Positions 12,933 through 19,766 are shown, counted from the first letter of the stretch. The stretch: 19,766 nt of DNA from Gammaproteobacteria bacterium (GCA_029864225.1 JAOTTU010000017.1:1-19766), one strand, 5' to 3'. Notes: generated by a model not told the origin, from the letters alone. Numbers and translations are program-made.

Positions 12933-14633
12933 TCAGGATATCCCGCCTGCCAGCCTCGGGATACCCGACTGTCTGGAGAGTGAATTGAGTTGAATGATGG
13001 TGTGCCGGCCGACCACCCCATCGGGCACCAGGCCACGGGAACGCTGGAAGGCCAGCACCTGCTGGTGCAGGCCGTCGTCGAAGTACAGGGGATTGTCGGT
13101 AGAGAGGTCGACCCCCTGGATCGTTTCCAGCTGTTGCCGCACCCAGCCGACATCTGCCCCCCTGCTGCCAAGCTTCATGTACAGGTTCCCGGCCGGCGGT
13201 GCCCGCATCAGCATGGCGAAGTCGCCATACCAGTGACGATCAAGCTGATCGACGGGCAAACGGTACAGCTCGCCTCCCAGCACCAGCTCGGCGCTGTCCC
13301 GGTCGAGGTGCTGCAGGGTAACGGGGACCCGCTGCCCATCAGTGGCCACCAGGGTGAGTATGACCGGCCGGTCGAAATGCCTCAGCGAGGCCCAGGTGCC
13401 CTTCCCCACCACACAACGCAGTCCGTTCTCCGTAGCGAAGTTACAGAAGTCCGGTTTCACATCAGCGGGCAGTTCCATCGACCACTGGGCGAACAGGGCT
13501 GTCCAGGCATGCCGGTAGTAGGACGTGTCCGCTGCCAGCAACAGCTCGGCCAGAGATTCTCCCTGCAGACTGTCACCGTCGTCTGTTGGCGGCTGGCTGG
13601 CGACGGCCGGGGGCCTTGCCGTGTCCGCTGCGGGCGCGAGCGCCGGCGTGGCGGACGGCACTGAAGCCGGGCCGGGCCGGCGCACCTCCTCGTCAACGCT
13701 GAGCGCGGCGCGTATATCCAGCGGCTGCCAGGGCTGGTAATAAAAAACGGCGATGGCAATGGCCGCAATGGCAAGCCCGCCGACGGCCAGCGGCAACCAG
13801 CGCCGCCGCTCCGACACAGCGGGTCCCCCGGCCAGCAGCTCCTCAGCGGCCTTTTTGATAATCCTTTTATCAATCTGCAACTTGCCCTCGACATAAGCAC
13901 CCAGCATGGAACGGTCGCAGAGCACATTGATCAGGCGGGGGATACCACCGGACAGGCGCTGGATATGATCAATCGCAGCCGTATTGAAGACATCAGTGGA
14001 GAGACCGCTGATCTGCAATCGATGCCGGATATAGGCGCCGGTCTCCTCCCGGGTAATCGGTTCGAGGTGATAGCGAGCCGTGACCCGCTGGGCGAGCTGG
14101 CGCAAATCATCACGCGCCAGCATATCGCGCAGTTCCGGCTGCCCGATCAGGATGATCTGCAACAGCTTTTGGGTCGGTGTCTCCAGGTTGGTGAGCAGCC
14201 TCACCTGTTCCAGCACCTCGGCACTCAGGTTCTGGGCCTCGTCGATGATCAACACGATGCGGCGGCCTCGGGCGTGGGCAGCCAGCAGGTGCCGATTGAG
14301 GATATCGGTCAGGATCTTGATGCTGTGGATCTCCGGCGGGTATGCCGCACCCAGTTCATCACATACCGTGGCGATCAGCTCTTCCGCCGTTACCTTCGGA
14401 TTGAGTACCAGCGCGATATCGACATTCTCGGGCACCTGTTCGATCAGGCATCGGCAGATGGTCGTTTTGCCGGTGCCCACCTCGCCGGTGAGCTGCACAA
14501 AACCGCCGCCCTCCCCCAGGCCATACAGGAGATGGGCCAGCGCCTCCCGATGGCGGCTGCTCATATACAGAAAACGCGGATCCGGCGTGATCGAGAATGG
14601 CCGTTCCGCGAGATTGAAATGCTTCAAGTACAT
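12933..14633 (-). CDS. gspA: GspA/ExeA-like AAA ATPase with peptidoglycan-binding domain
   Basis: The product has about 566 residues. The N-terminal ExeA-type AAA domain begins MYLKHFNLAERPFSITPDPRFLYMS and has Walker A GEVGTGKTT (about 50-58), Walker B RIVLIIDEAQ (about 125-134) and a sensor region LIGQPELRDML. A transmembrane helix lies at about 280-299. A periplasmic C39-peptidase-like region without an obvious catalytic set spans about 370-480. The C-terminal PG_binding_1 domain is visible in LGSRGADVGWVRQQLETIQG and FQRSRGLVPDGVVGRHTI. It would use ATP and bind peptidoglycan to assist secretin assembly with GspB. The frame begins at a GTG (14651), but ATG 14633 matches the family start and was chosen. 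Neither start has a strong ribosome binding site. Confidence 0.92.
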   Translation of the reverse strand: MYLKHFNLAERPFSITPDPRFLYMSSRHREALAHLLYGLGEGGGFVQLTGEVGTGKTTICRCLIEQVPENVDIALVLNPKVTAEELIATVCDELGAAYPPEIHSIKILTDILNRHLLAAHARGRRIVLIIDEAQNLSAEVLEQVRLLTNLETPTQKLLQIILIGQPELRDMLARDDLRQLAQRVTARYHLEPITREETGAYIRHRLQISGLSTDVFNTAAIDHIQRLSGGIPRLINVLCDRSMLGAYVEGKLQIDKRIIKKAAEELLAGGPAVSERRRWLPLAVGGLAIAAIAIAVFYYQPWQPLDIRAALSVDEEVRRPGPASVPSATPALAPAADTARPPAVASQPPTDDGDSLQGESLAELLLAADTSYYRHAWTALFAQWSMELPADVKPDFCNFATENGLRCVVGKGTWASLRHFDRPVILTLVATDGQRVPVTLQHLDRDSAELVLGGELYRLPVDQLDRHWYGDFAMLMRAPPAGNLYMKLGSRGADVGWVRQQLETIQGVDLSTDNPLYFDDGLHQQVLAFQRSRGLVPDGVVGRHTIIQLNSLSRQSGIPRLAGGIS

Positions 14634-14940
14634 AGCTTGCTCGATGGGCACAGTGCGTTTGACGGCCCGGACACCCTTTTTAACACCAGACTAGCTGCAC
14701 TTCAAAGCGCTGCCTGGACTCATTGATGTGGCAAGGTCTGAAGAACCTATAATAAACGGGCCAGGCACCGCGGCCACGACAGCATCGGCCAAGCGCCTTC
14801 CACGGCCGCAATTCTGCCTGATAACCGCACCACCGGGTGCTGGAGGCGATAGCCGGCAGGCTGGAAACCTTGCTTGCAGAGGATAAGGAAGCGACCGGCA
14901 GCGAGTGGGCCGGCCGGGCTGGCCAATCGCTATGCAGGCG
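14634..14940. other. Gene-free stretch between gspA and the 74-residue gene
   Basis: This 307-bp stretch holds no convincing gene. On the plus strand there is a TATAAT (14748-14753) with TTGATG 19 bp upstream, but no ORF with a ribosome binding site follows. A plus frame opening with GTG at 14837 (LEAIAGRLETLLAEDKEATG) looks protein-like for about 35 codons and then overlaps the next gene in antisense; I did not accept it. The gspA promoter must lie here on the minus strand, but only weak candidates are visible. GC-rich imperfect dyads around 14905-14935 follow the small gene's stop without a T-tract. Confidence 0.4.
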
Positions 14941-15165
14941 TCAAAAGTCGCGAGCGGCGTGCTGCTGCTCGACGACCGGCGAATGCAACACCAGGTCCAT
15001 ATTGCGCCAGCCATCGAGATCCACGTAGTCCAGCTTGCCGTGGATGTCCTCCAGAACGATGTGACTGCGTTCTCCGGACGTGTAGAGGATTGCCCTGACC
15101 TGAATCAACTGGCCTGAGAGGTTGCTGTACCAATAACCCGGAATGGGCTTTTGTTGCAGAAACAT
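14941..15165 (-). CDS. Small hypothetical protein (74 aa)
   Basis: I do not recognise the family. ATG 15165 (MFLQQKPIPGYWYSNLSGQ) follows an exceptionally strong GGAGGAGG 4-5 bases upstream, so the start is secure even though the frame is open to 15195. The 74 residues read like a small beta-barrel or Sm/SH3-like fold: a WYSNLSGQLIQVRAILYTSGERSHIVLEDIHGKLDYVDLDGW stretch with alternating hydrophobics, then a short polar tail. There is no signal peptide or membrane segment. It lies downstream of nrdJb but has its own promoter candidate and a 19-bp near-palindrome, so it is probably regulated separately. An RNA- or nucleic-acid-binding role is only a guess from the fold impression. Confidence 0.75.
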   Translation of the reverse strand: MFLQQKPIPGYWYSNLSGQLIQVRAILYTSGERSHIVLEDIHGKLDYVDLDGWRNMDLVLHSPVVEQQHAARDF

Positions 15166-15258
15166 ATTGCCTCCTCCGCCAGGGTCAAACCCCAACGCGC
15201 ACGGTTATTGTTATTGATGTCGATCCAGTCAATCCGGCCTGAAGCTACTTTGACTACA

Positions 15259-15288
15259 TTTATACCCGATAACGGCTGCCGTGATCAA
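15259..15288 (-). promoter_or_regulatory. Promoter with overlapping near-palindrome for the 74-aa gene
   Basis: On the minus strand TTGATC (15283-15288) and TATAAA (15259-15264) are separated by 18 bp. The spacer and part of the -35 are occupied by a 19-bp inverted repeat, GATAACGGC-T-GCCGTGATC (15268-15286, 8 of 9 positions paired). That is the position of a repressor operator. A transcript would begin near 15252 and have a leader of about 87 nt. The same dyad could alternatively form a hairpin at the end of nrdJb mRNA, but no T-tract follows it. Confidence 0.45.
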
Positions 15289-15310
15289 TGGGCCAGAGGT
15301 ATTAGCTCGG

Positions 15311-16024
15311 TCAGCCGCATTTGGACTCGCCGCAGTTCAGGCAGGTCAGGCAACCGTCCATCTGTACCGCCGCCTTGGTATTGCACTTGAGGCAAAGCTG
15401 CGAGCCCGCGGGGAAATCACCCGGGTCCTCGGCTTCCGCTGTCTCCAGGGCCGACTCGTACTGGGCACGTTTTTCCTCCACCAGTTTCTTCTGGTGTTCA
15501 TCGAGTCCATCGTCCTTCAACAGGCCGATCATGCGCATGTGACATTCGATCGCGTCGCCGATCTCGCCCACCAGTGATGGCATGTACTTGCCACCCTTTT
15601 TGAAGTAGCCGCCGCGCGGGTCGAAGACCGAACGCAGTTCCTCGACCAGGAAGGTGACGTCACCACCCTTGCGGAACACGGCCGAGATAATCCTTGTCAG
15701 GGCCACGATCCACTGGAAATGGTCCATGTTCTTGGAATTGATGAATATCTCGAAGGGCCGCCGTAATTCGTTCTCGGTACCGGCGTTGAGAATGATGTCA
15801 TTGATGGTGACATACAGGGCGTGCTCGGAAAGCGGGGTCTTGACCTTGTAGGTCGACCCGATCAGCATCTCCGGTCGTTTCAGCTTCTCGTGCAGCTGGA
15901 CGATATTGTCCTGCGGCACAGGTGCCGGTTGTGCCTCGTTCGCGGCTGGCGCCTGCAGCTCTAGCTGCGACTCGTCCCTGCCTACCTTGTAGTCAACAAT
16001 CTTTTTCTCGATACGTATTGCCAT
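15311..16024 (-). CDS. nrdJb: NrdJb, C-terminal component of split class II ribonucleotide reductase
   Basis: The product has 237 residues. A TSCPD-type domain (about residues 50-165: YKVKTPLSEHALYVTINDIILNAG, PFEIFINSKNMDHFQWIVALTRIISAVFRKGGD) is followed by a charged helix and a Cys-rich tail with CxxC at 211/214, CxxCxxC at 225/228/231 and Cys236 one residue before the end. In unsplit class II enzymes the C-terminal cysteines re-reduce the active-site disulfide; here they are on a separate chain, as in the Pseudomonas NrdJa/NrdJb pair. An AGGAG ribosome binding site stands 6 bases before the ATG, 36 bp after the nrdJa stop. Co-transcription with nrdJa is therefore expected. Confidence 0.9.
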   Translation of the reverse strand: MAIRIEKKIVDYKVGRDESQLELQAPAANEAQPAPVPQDNIVQLHEKLKRPEMLIGSTYKVKTPLSEHALYVTINDIILNAGTENELRRPFEIFINSKNMDHFQWIVALTRIISAVFRKGGDVTFLVEELRSVFDPRGGYFKKGGKYMPSLVGEIGDAIECHMRMIGLLKDDGLDEHQKKLVEEKRAQYESALETAEAEDPGDFPAGSQLCLKCNTKAAVQMDGCLTCLNCGESKCG

Positions 16025-16060
16025 GTTCTGCTCCTGCGAATTTGTTCGTGTACCGGCTGG

Positions 16061-18214
16061 TCAGAATTTCCCGTAGTAGCCTTCCTTGAGGGCATCATAG
16101 AGGTTGGCGGCCGTGTGGATCTCGCCGTCGTATTCGACCTCCTCGTTGCCCTTCAGGCTGATCGTGGTGCCATCTTCCAGGGTGAATTCGTAGACCGTGT
16201 TCTCCAGGTCCTTCTCCTTCACCAGCACACCCTGGAAGGCCTCCGGGTTGAAGCGGAAGGTGGTGCAGCCCTTCAGGCCCTGCTCATAGGCATACAGGTA
16301 GATATCCTTGAAGTCCTCGAACGGGTAGTCCGTCGGCACGTTGGCCGTCTTGGAGATGGAAGAGTCTATCCATTTCTGCGCGGCGGCCTGTATATCGACA
16401 TGCTGTTTCGGGGTGACATCGTCGGCCGCGATGAAATACGCCGGCAGGGCATGTTCGTCGTCGTCCATGCTGGCAATCGCCCTGGGATTGACCAGCGCCC
16501 GGTAGGCCAGCAGCTCGAAAGAGTACACGTCCACCTTTTCCTTGCTCTTCTTGCCTTCACGGATCACGTTACGGAAATAATGATGTGCAAAACTGGGCTC
16601 GATGCCGTTGCTGGCATTATTGGCCAGCGACAGGGAAATGGTGCCGGTTGGGGCGATGGAACTGTGATGGGTGAAACGGGCGCCGGTCTCGGCCAGCTGC
16701 GCGACCAGCTCGGGCGCCTGTTCAGCCACGCGCTGCATGTAACGGCTGTACCTTGCATGCAGTACCTTGCCCTTGACCTTGTCGCCCGGCAGGTAGCCGT
16801 CACGGCGCATCTCGGGGCGCTTGCGCAGGATCTCCTCGGTGACCTCGAAGTCCTCTTCCATGATCGGTGCCGGGCCCTTCTCCCGGGCCAGATCCAGTGC
16901 GACCTGCCACCCGGTCAGGGCGAGTTCACGGCTAACGCGCTCGGTAAATTCCACCGACTCGGCTTCACCGTATTTCATACGCAGCATGGTGACCGTCGAG
17001 CCCAACCCCAGGAAGCCCATGCCATGACGGCGCTTGCCGAGGATTTCATTGCGTTGCTTTTCCAGGGGCAACCCGTTGATCTCGACCACGTTATCGAGCA
17101 TGCGGGTAAACACGGCCACCACCTTTCGGAACTCCTCCCAGTCGAACTCGGCCCGGTTGGTGAACGGGTTGCGCACGAACTTGGTCAGGTTGACCGAGCC
17201 CAGCAGGCAGGAACCGTACGGCGGCAGGGGCTGCTCGCCACAGGGATTGGTGGCGCGGACGATCTCGCAGAACCAGTTGTTGTTCATCTCATTGACCTTG
17301 TCGATGAGAATGAATCCCGGCTCGGCAAAATCATAGGTGGAACTCATGATCATGTCCCACAGGCGCCGCGCCGGCACGGTCTTGTATATCCGGCAGGCCA
17401 CCAGACCGGCGTTGTTGGTGATGTAATCGCTCTGGCTGGGCCACTCGCGCCACACCACCTGTTGCGCATCGTTCAGATCGATGCCGCTGTCCAGTTCCTT
17501 GCGGTTTATCGGAAAGGCCAGCTGCCACTCGCCGTCGCTCTTGACCGCGTCCATGAATTCCTGGGTGATCAGCAGCGACAGGTTGAACTGGCGCAGGCGT
17601 CCAGCCTCGCGCTTGGCACGGACGAAGTCCATCACGTCCGGATGACCGACATCGAAGGTCGCCATCTGGGCCCCGCGCCGGCCACCGGCCGAGGACACGG
17701 TGAAACACATCTTGTCGTAGATATCCATGAAGGACAGGGGGCCGGAGGTATAGGCACCGGCACCGGACACATAGGCGCCCTTGGGACGCAGGGTGGAAAA
17801 CTCGTAACCGATGCCGCAACCGGCCTTGAGCGTGAGCCCGGCCTCGTGCACCTTTTCGAGGATGTCATTCATGGAATCCTGGATGGTGCCGGAAACGGTG
17901 CAGTTGATAGTCGAGGTCGCCGGCTTGTGCTGCAGGGCGCCGGCATTGGAGGTAATGCGCCCCGCCGGGATGGCGCCATGCCGCAGGGCCCAGAGAAATT
18001 CCTGGTACCAGCGCTCACGCAGCTCCGGCGTTTCCTCGACATCGGCCAGCGCCCTGGCGACACGCTGGTAGGTGCCATCGATGCTCAGGTCAATCGGGGT
18101 ACCGTCCTTGGCCTGCAGACGGTATTTCTTTTCCCAGATATCCAGTGATGCCGGCTGAAACGGGATCTCGGCAACGGTTGAAGGTACAGCTTCTAGGTGT
18201 GCAGTGGTGGTCAT
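16061..18214 (-). CDS. nrdJa: NrdJa, catalytic component of adenosylcobalamin-dependent (class II) ribonucleotide reductase
   Basis: The product has 717 residues and reduces ribonucleotides using a thiyl radical generated with adenosylcobalamin, independently of oxygen. The catalytic set is visible. Cys105 is in TINCTVSG. Asn323-x-Cys325-x-Glu327 is in NPCGEQPL, with Cys325 as thiyl radical site. Cys336 lies 11 residues later; the spacing matches the Lactobacillus class II enzyme, where Cys119/Cys419 form the disulfide and Cys408 is the radical. Phosphate-binding block PTGTISLSLANNASNGIEPSFAH follows. The C-terminus (YDALKEGYYGKF) ends without the redox cysteines, which are on NrdJb. There is no N-terminal ATP-cone. 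The ribosome binding site GGGGAGG is about 12 bases from the ATG. NrdR-like boxes lie upstream. Confidence 0.95.
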   Translation of the reverse strand: MTTTAHLEAVPSTVAEIPFQPASLDIWEKKYRLQAKDGTPIDLSIDGTYQRVARALADVEETPELRERWYQEFLWALRHGAIPAGRITSNAGALQHKPATSTINCTVSGTIQDSMNDILEKVHEAGLTLKAGCGIGYEFSTLRPKGAYVSGAGAYTSGPLSFMDIYDKMCFTVSSAGGRRGAQMATFDVGHPDVMDFVRAKREAGRLRQFNLSLLITQEFMDAVKSDGEWQLAFPINRKELDSGIDLNDAQQVVWREWPSQSDYITNNAGLVACRIYKTVPARRLWDMIMSSTYDFAEPGFILIDKVNEMNNNWFCEIVRATNPCGEQPLPPYGSCLLGSVNLTKFVRNPFTNRAEFDWEEFRKVVAVFTRMLDNVVEINGLPLEKQRNEILGKRRHGMGFLGLGSTVTMLRMKYGEAESVEFTERVSRELALTGWQVALDLAREKGPAPIMEEDFEVTEEILRKRPEMRRDGYLPGDKVKGKVLHARYSRYMQRVAEQAPELVAQLAETGARFTHHSSIAPTGTISLSLANNASNGIEPSFAHHYFRNVIREGKKSKEKVDVYSFELLAYRALVNPRAIASMDDDEHALPAYFIAADDVTPKQHVDIQAAAQKWIDSSISKTANVPTDYPFEDFKDIYLYAYEQGLKGCTTFRFNPEAFQGVLVKEKDLENTVYEFTLEDGTTISLKGNEEVEYDGEIHTAANLYDALKEGYYGKF

Positions 18215-18324
18215 ACGTCCGGTTATCCTCCCCTGAATCCAAACTCTTGTTAGTAATATTAGTAAAGCGAGTTATGTGGACCATGGCGGGCCCCGCATAC
18301 AGCGCCTGGTTTGCTTTTCAGCAG

Positions 18325-18340
18325 ACACAAGATGTTGTGT
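18325..18340. promoter_or_regulatory. NrdR-box-like operator 2 (promoter-proximal)
   Basis: ACACAAGATGTTGTGT is a perfect 6-bp-arm dyad outside its centre and agrees with the NrdR consensus ACACWATATATWGTGT at 14 of 16 positions. It lies 13 bp downstream of the -10 of the predicted nrdJa promoter, covering the expected start site region, where binding would block transcription. Confidence 0.65.
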
Positions 18341-18353
18341 CCACCGAACGAAG

Positions 18354-18380
18354 ATTATGCAGCCACCCGACGCCTGTCAA
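18354..18380 (-). promoter_or_regulatory. Predicted sigma70 promoter of nrdJab
   Basis: On the minus strand TTGACA (18375-18380) is followed after 15 bp by CATAAT (18354-18359); a 17-bp spacing would instead use TAATCT. The NrdR-like box at 18325-18340 begins 13 bp downstream. The leader to the ATG would be about 130 nt and contains no recognisable adenosylcobalamin riboswitch. A second TTGACA lies at 18441-18446 without a suitable -10. Confidence 0.45.
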
Positions 18381-18459
18381 GCCAGCATTATATGGGATAA
18401 TCTTTCTTTTAATTACATGAGGTTAATAATATTATGGCTTTGTCAAGCAGGGGCTTGTA

Positions 18460-18471
18460 CTGCTATAGCAG
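18460..18471. repeat. 12-bp perfect palindrome upstream of nrdJa
   Basis: CTGCTATAGCAG is a perfect palindrome located between the upstream NrdR-like box and the TTGACA at 18441-18446. It does not match the NrdR consensus. It may be a separate operator or a chance dyad. Confidence 0.3.
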
Positions 18472-18483
18472 CATAACAGTGTA

Positions 18484-18499
18484 ACACTATATATTGTGT
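18484..18499. promoter_or_regulatory. NrdR-box operator 1 (full consensus match)
   Basis: ACACTATATATTGTGT fits the consensus ACACWATATATWGTGT at all 16 positions. It lies 159 bp centre to centre from the second box and about 270 bp upstream of the nrdJa ATG. NrdR is the ATP/dATP-dependent repressor of bacterial ribonucleotide reductase genes. Confidence 0.8.
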
Positions 18500-18547
18500 T
18501 TCTGATATTGGCCTTTGGGAGCCGTATTTCTGCCCTGCCAGCGGCCT

Positions 18548-19282
18548 TCAGGGCTGGGCGGCCGGCTGCTCCGCGCCCTGCTGGTGGTGGGCGTGCCCGT
18601 CGTGCGTGGGCGGCGTGACCAGGGTATACAGCCCGAACAGCATGACGGTGGCCCCGGCGAGGTTGCGTATTATACGGCCCTGCAGGACTTGCGCCAGCCG
18701 GCCCAGCGCGAACCCCATCGCCAGCATCAGCGGCAGGGTGCCCAGTCCGAATACCAGCATGATCAACCCGCCGTAGAGCAGGTCGCTGCTGGCCAGCGCC
18801 AGGGCGAGGACCGCGTAGACCATTCCGCAGGGCAGCCAGCCCCACACCAGGCCCAGCATGAAGGCCGGGGCCGGGCCCTGTAGCGGGACGAAACGGCGGC
18901 CATAGGGCTCGATCCGTTTCCACGCGTGCGCGCCGGCCTGTTCCAGCCAGCGTAGCGCCTGCCACCAGCCGGCCAGGTAGCAACCGAACAGGATCATGAA
19001 CACGCCAGACACCACCCGGCCCACGGGGAACGTCCCGAAAACCTGCAGGGCACTGATCTGCTGTCCCAGGAAGCCCAGTAGCAACCCGGCCGCGGTGTAA
19101 CTGGCAATGCGCCCGCTGTTATAGGCCAGCAGCGCTGCCAGGAAACGCCATGTCGACTGGCGTATCGGTGCCGCCAGGCTGCCCGACAGGGCCCCGACAA
19201 TGCCCCCGCACATGCCGACACAGTGCACGCCGCCGAGCAGTCCGACCAGAAACGCCGCCGGGAGGGTCAGTTCCATGTTCAT
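18548..19282 (-). CDS. TauE/SafE-type (UreH-like) membrane protein, probable metal handling
   Basis: The 244-residue protein has about six transmembrane helices. It carries the paired cysteine motifs GGVHCVGMCGGI (Cys21, Cys25) and WGWLPCGMVY, typical of the DsbD-like/UreH-type branch of families annotated as sulfite exporter TauE/SafE. Its C-terminal tail HDGHAHHQQ is His-rich and may bind copper or nickel. Homologues are commonly found in cbb3 oxidase assembly clusters, and here the next gene upstream is fixH, so a role in copper supply or thiol transfer for the oxidase is inferred. ATG 19282 was chosen; a second ATG two codons later (19276) is possible. A short GCCCTG/CAGGGC hairpin overlaps the stop. 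Confidence 0.87.
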   Translation of the reverse strand: MNMELTLPAAFLVGLLGGVHCVGMCGGIVGALSGSLAAPIRQSTWRFLAALLAYNSGRIASYTAAGLLLGFLGQQISALQVFGTFPVGRVVSGVFMILFGCYLAGWWQALRWLEQAGAHAWKRIEPYGRRFVPLQGPAPAFMLGLVWGWLPCGMVYAVLALALASSDLLYGGLIMLVFGLGTLPLMLAMGFALGRLAQVLQGRIIRNLAGATVMLFGLYTLVTPPTHDGHAHHQQGAEQPAAQP

Positions 19283-19318
19283 GGTTTATCCATAGCATCC
19301 ATTCAACATATCCTAAAA

Positions 19319-19347
19319 CTCACCGCGGAGTCGCAGAGAGCGCAGAG
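19319..19347 (+). repeat. 29-bp dispersed-type repeat, left copy
   Basis: This copy contains CACCGCGGAGTCGCAGAG followed by AGCGCAGAG. Its reverse complement occurs with about five substitutions at 19437-19465. The CGCAGAG-rich wording resembles a repeat class I recall as scattered in intergenic regions of many environmental bacteria; that identification is from memory. Confidence 0.65.
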
Positions 19348-19436
19348 AAAATAATCTCTTTAAAAAACTGCACTGGGAACTACATCAAACAGCAATTGTG
19401 ATTGGCCTGTCCAAAGTGTTTTTTCGTTATGACCGG

Positions 19437-19465
19437 CTCTGTGTTCTCCGCGACTCTGCGGTGAA
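19437..19465 (-). repeat. 29-bp dispersed-type repeat, right (inverted) copy
   Basis: On the minus strand this copy reads TTCACCGCAGAGTCGCGG and then AGAACACAGAG. With the left copy it frames an 89-bp core (19348-19436) with no ORF. The layout is that of a small non-coding element with imperfect terminal inverted repeats. The rest of the 248-bp gap between fixH and the TauE/SafE-type gene shows nothing else clear. Confidence 0.65.
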
Positions 19466-19530
19466 TTATTCGGTTTGATAACTCCGTGATTGCGGCGTAT
19501 TGCTTACCCCACATCAGGACCAGCAATGCA

Positions 19531-19766
19531 TCATGAATCACCGTCAAGCTGCGGCGACAGGACGATGCTGGTGTCAGCAGGCGTGCGGAAGCTGCCGGAC
19601 AGGCGCCAGTCGTCGGCCTCGAGTTGCACATACCAGTTGCCCGGCGTGAGCGCATCCAGCCCGCCCGTATAGAGACCGGCCTCGCCACGCAGCAGGCGTA
19701 CGCGCTGATCGAAACCCTTGCGGGTCGGGTGCAGGAGGGAGAGCATCAGGGCCTCCGGCTGGAGGT
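19531..19766 (-). CDS. fixH: FixH/CcoH family protein, C-terminal part (gene runs off the window)
   Basis: Only the last 77 or so codons are inside the window; the frame is open through the right edge (LQPEALMLSLLHPTRKG). The visible part is the FixH periplasmic beta domain: LSLLHPTRKGFDQRVRLLRGEAGLYTGGLDAL, then GNWYVQLEADDWRLSGSF. FixH is a single-span membrane protein required for assembly of the cbb3-type cytochrome oxidase together with the copper ATPase FixI. The N-terminal transmembrane helix would lie beyond the window. The gene ends 248 bp before the TauE/SafE-type gene on the same strand. Assignment rests on this domain only. Confidence 0.8.
   Translation of the reverse strand, partial: LQPEALMLSLLHPTRKGFDQRVRLLRGEAGLYTGGLDALTPGNWYVQLEADDWRLSGSFRTPADTSIVLSPQLDGDS

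Noticed and set aside
14837..15028. Plus-strand frame with GTG start (LEAIAGRLETLLAEDKEATG)
   Set aside because: The first 35 codons look protein-like, but there is no ribosome binding site, the rest is antisense to the 74-residue gene, and the composition becomes Cys/Arg/Ser-rich as in a shadow frame.
16115..18148. A 677-codon open frame on the plus strand opposite nrdJa
   Set aside because: It is antisense to a fully conserved ribonucleotide reductase with all catalytic residues in place. Long antisense frames are common opposite GC-rich, codon-biased genes, and its sequence shows no known domain.
18215..18547. Adenosylcobalamin riboswitch upstream of nrdJa
   Set aside because: I looked for the B12 box and the usual multi-stem core in the minus-strand leader and found none. 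The predicted transcript leader is also too short.
1..19766. CRISPR arrays, tRNA or rRNA genes, transposases, phage genes
   Set aside because: No regularly spaced direct repeats, cloverleaf-like segments, rRNA segments or mobile-element proteins were recognised on either strand.

Overview
The window looks like a stretch of chromosome from a GC-rich gammaproteobacterium, most likely a Chromatiales-type environmental lineage. The evidence is an HspQ heat-shock protein, a split class II ribonucleotide reductase (NrdJa/NrdJb) as in Pseudomonas, a GspA/GspB pair, an FixH-type cbb3 oxidase assembly protein and NrdR-type operators. The taxonomic placement is inference. No rRNA, tRNA, CRISPR array, transposase or prophage gene was seen; apart from one pair of dispersed-type repeats the region looks like ordinary chromosomal backbone with some unusual genes.

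Layout, left to right. (1) A 61-residue orphan ORF (140-325, +) converges on a tightly packed five-gene operon on the minus strand. Read 4068 to 328, it encodes a ketohexokinase-like sugar kinase, a Rieske 2Fe-2S protein, a bile-acid/sodium-symporter-family transporter, and an ABC-2 ATPase with its permease. (2) Positions 4138-9255 (-) hold one giant gene of about 1705 codons. Its product has two cyclic-nucleotide-binding-like domains, a rhodanese domain, about 900 residues of coiled coil, one transmembrane helix and a C-terminal formylglycine-generating-enzyme-fold domain without catalytic cysteines. This is the most unusual object in the window. (3) Two plus-strand genes follow, a SnoaL/NTF2-like protein and an HU-family DNA-binding protein with a basic N-terminal tail; the latter has a recognisable promoter and terminator. 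(4) TerB-like and HspQ genes (-) are divergent from a SlyD-like FKBP isomerase (+). The FKBP gene shares a hairpin terminator with the convergent gspA-gspB pair (-). (5) A split adenosylcobalamin-dependent ribonucleotide reductase, nrdJa-nrdJb (-), is followed by a 74-residue orphan gene with its own promoter and a 19-bp near-palindrome. Two NrdR-box-like sites lie upstream of nrdJa. (6) The right edge holds a TauE/SafE (UreH-like) membrane protein and the 3' part of fixH (ccoH). Between them sits a pair of inverted 29-bp repeats.

Functional themes. The right end belongs to cbb3 oxidase assembly and metal handling. The nrdJ block supplies deoxyribonucleotides independently of oxygen and is probably under NrdR control. 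GspA/GspB would help the type II secretin cross peptidoglycan. The giant protein looks like a cytoplasm-to-periplasm device that could connect a ligand and sulfur/redox input with a periplasmic binding head. The kinase/Rieske/transporter/ABC operon looks metabolically coherent, but no substrate can be named from sequence.
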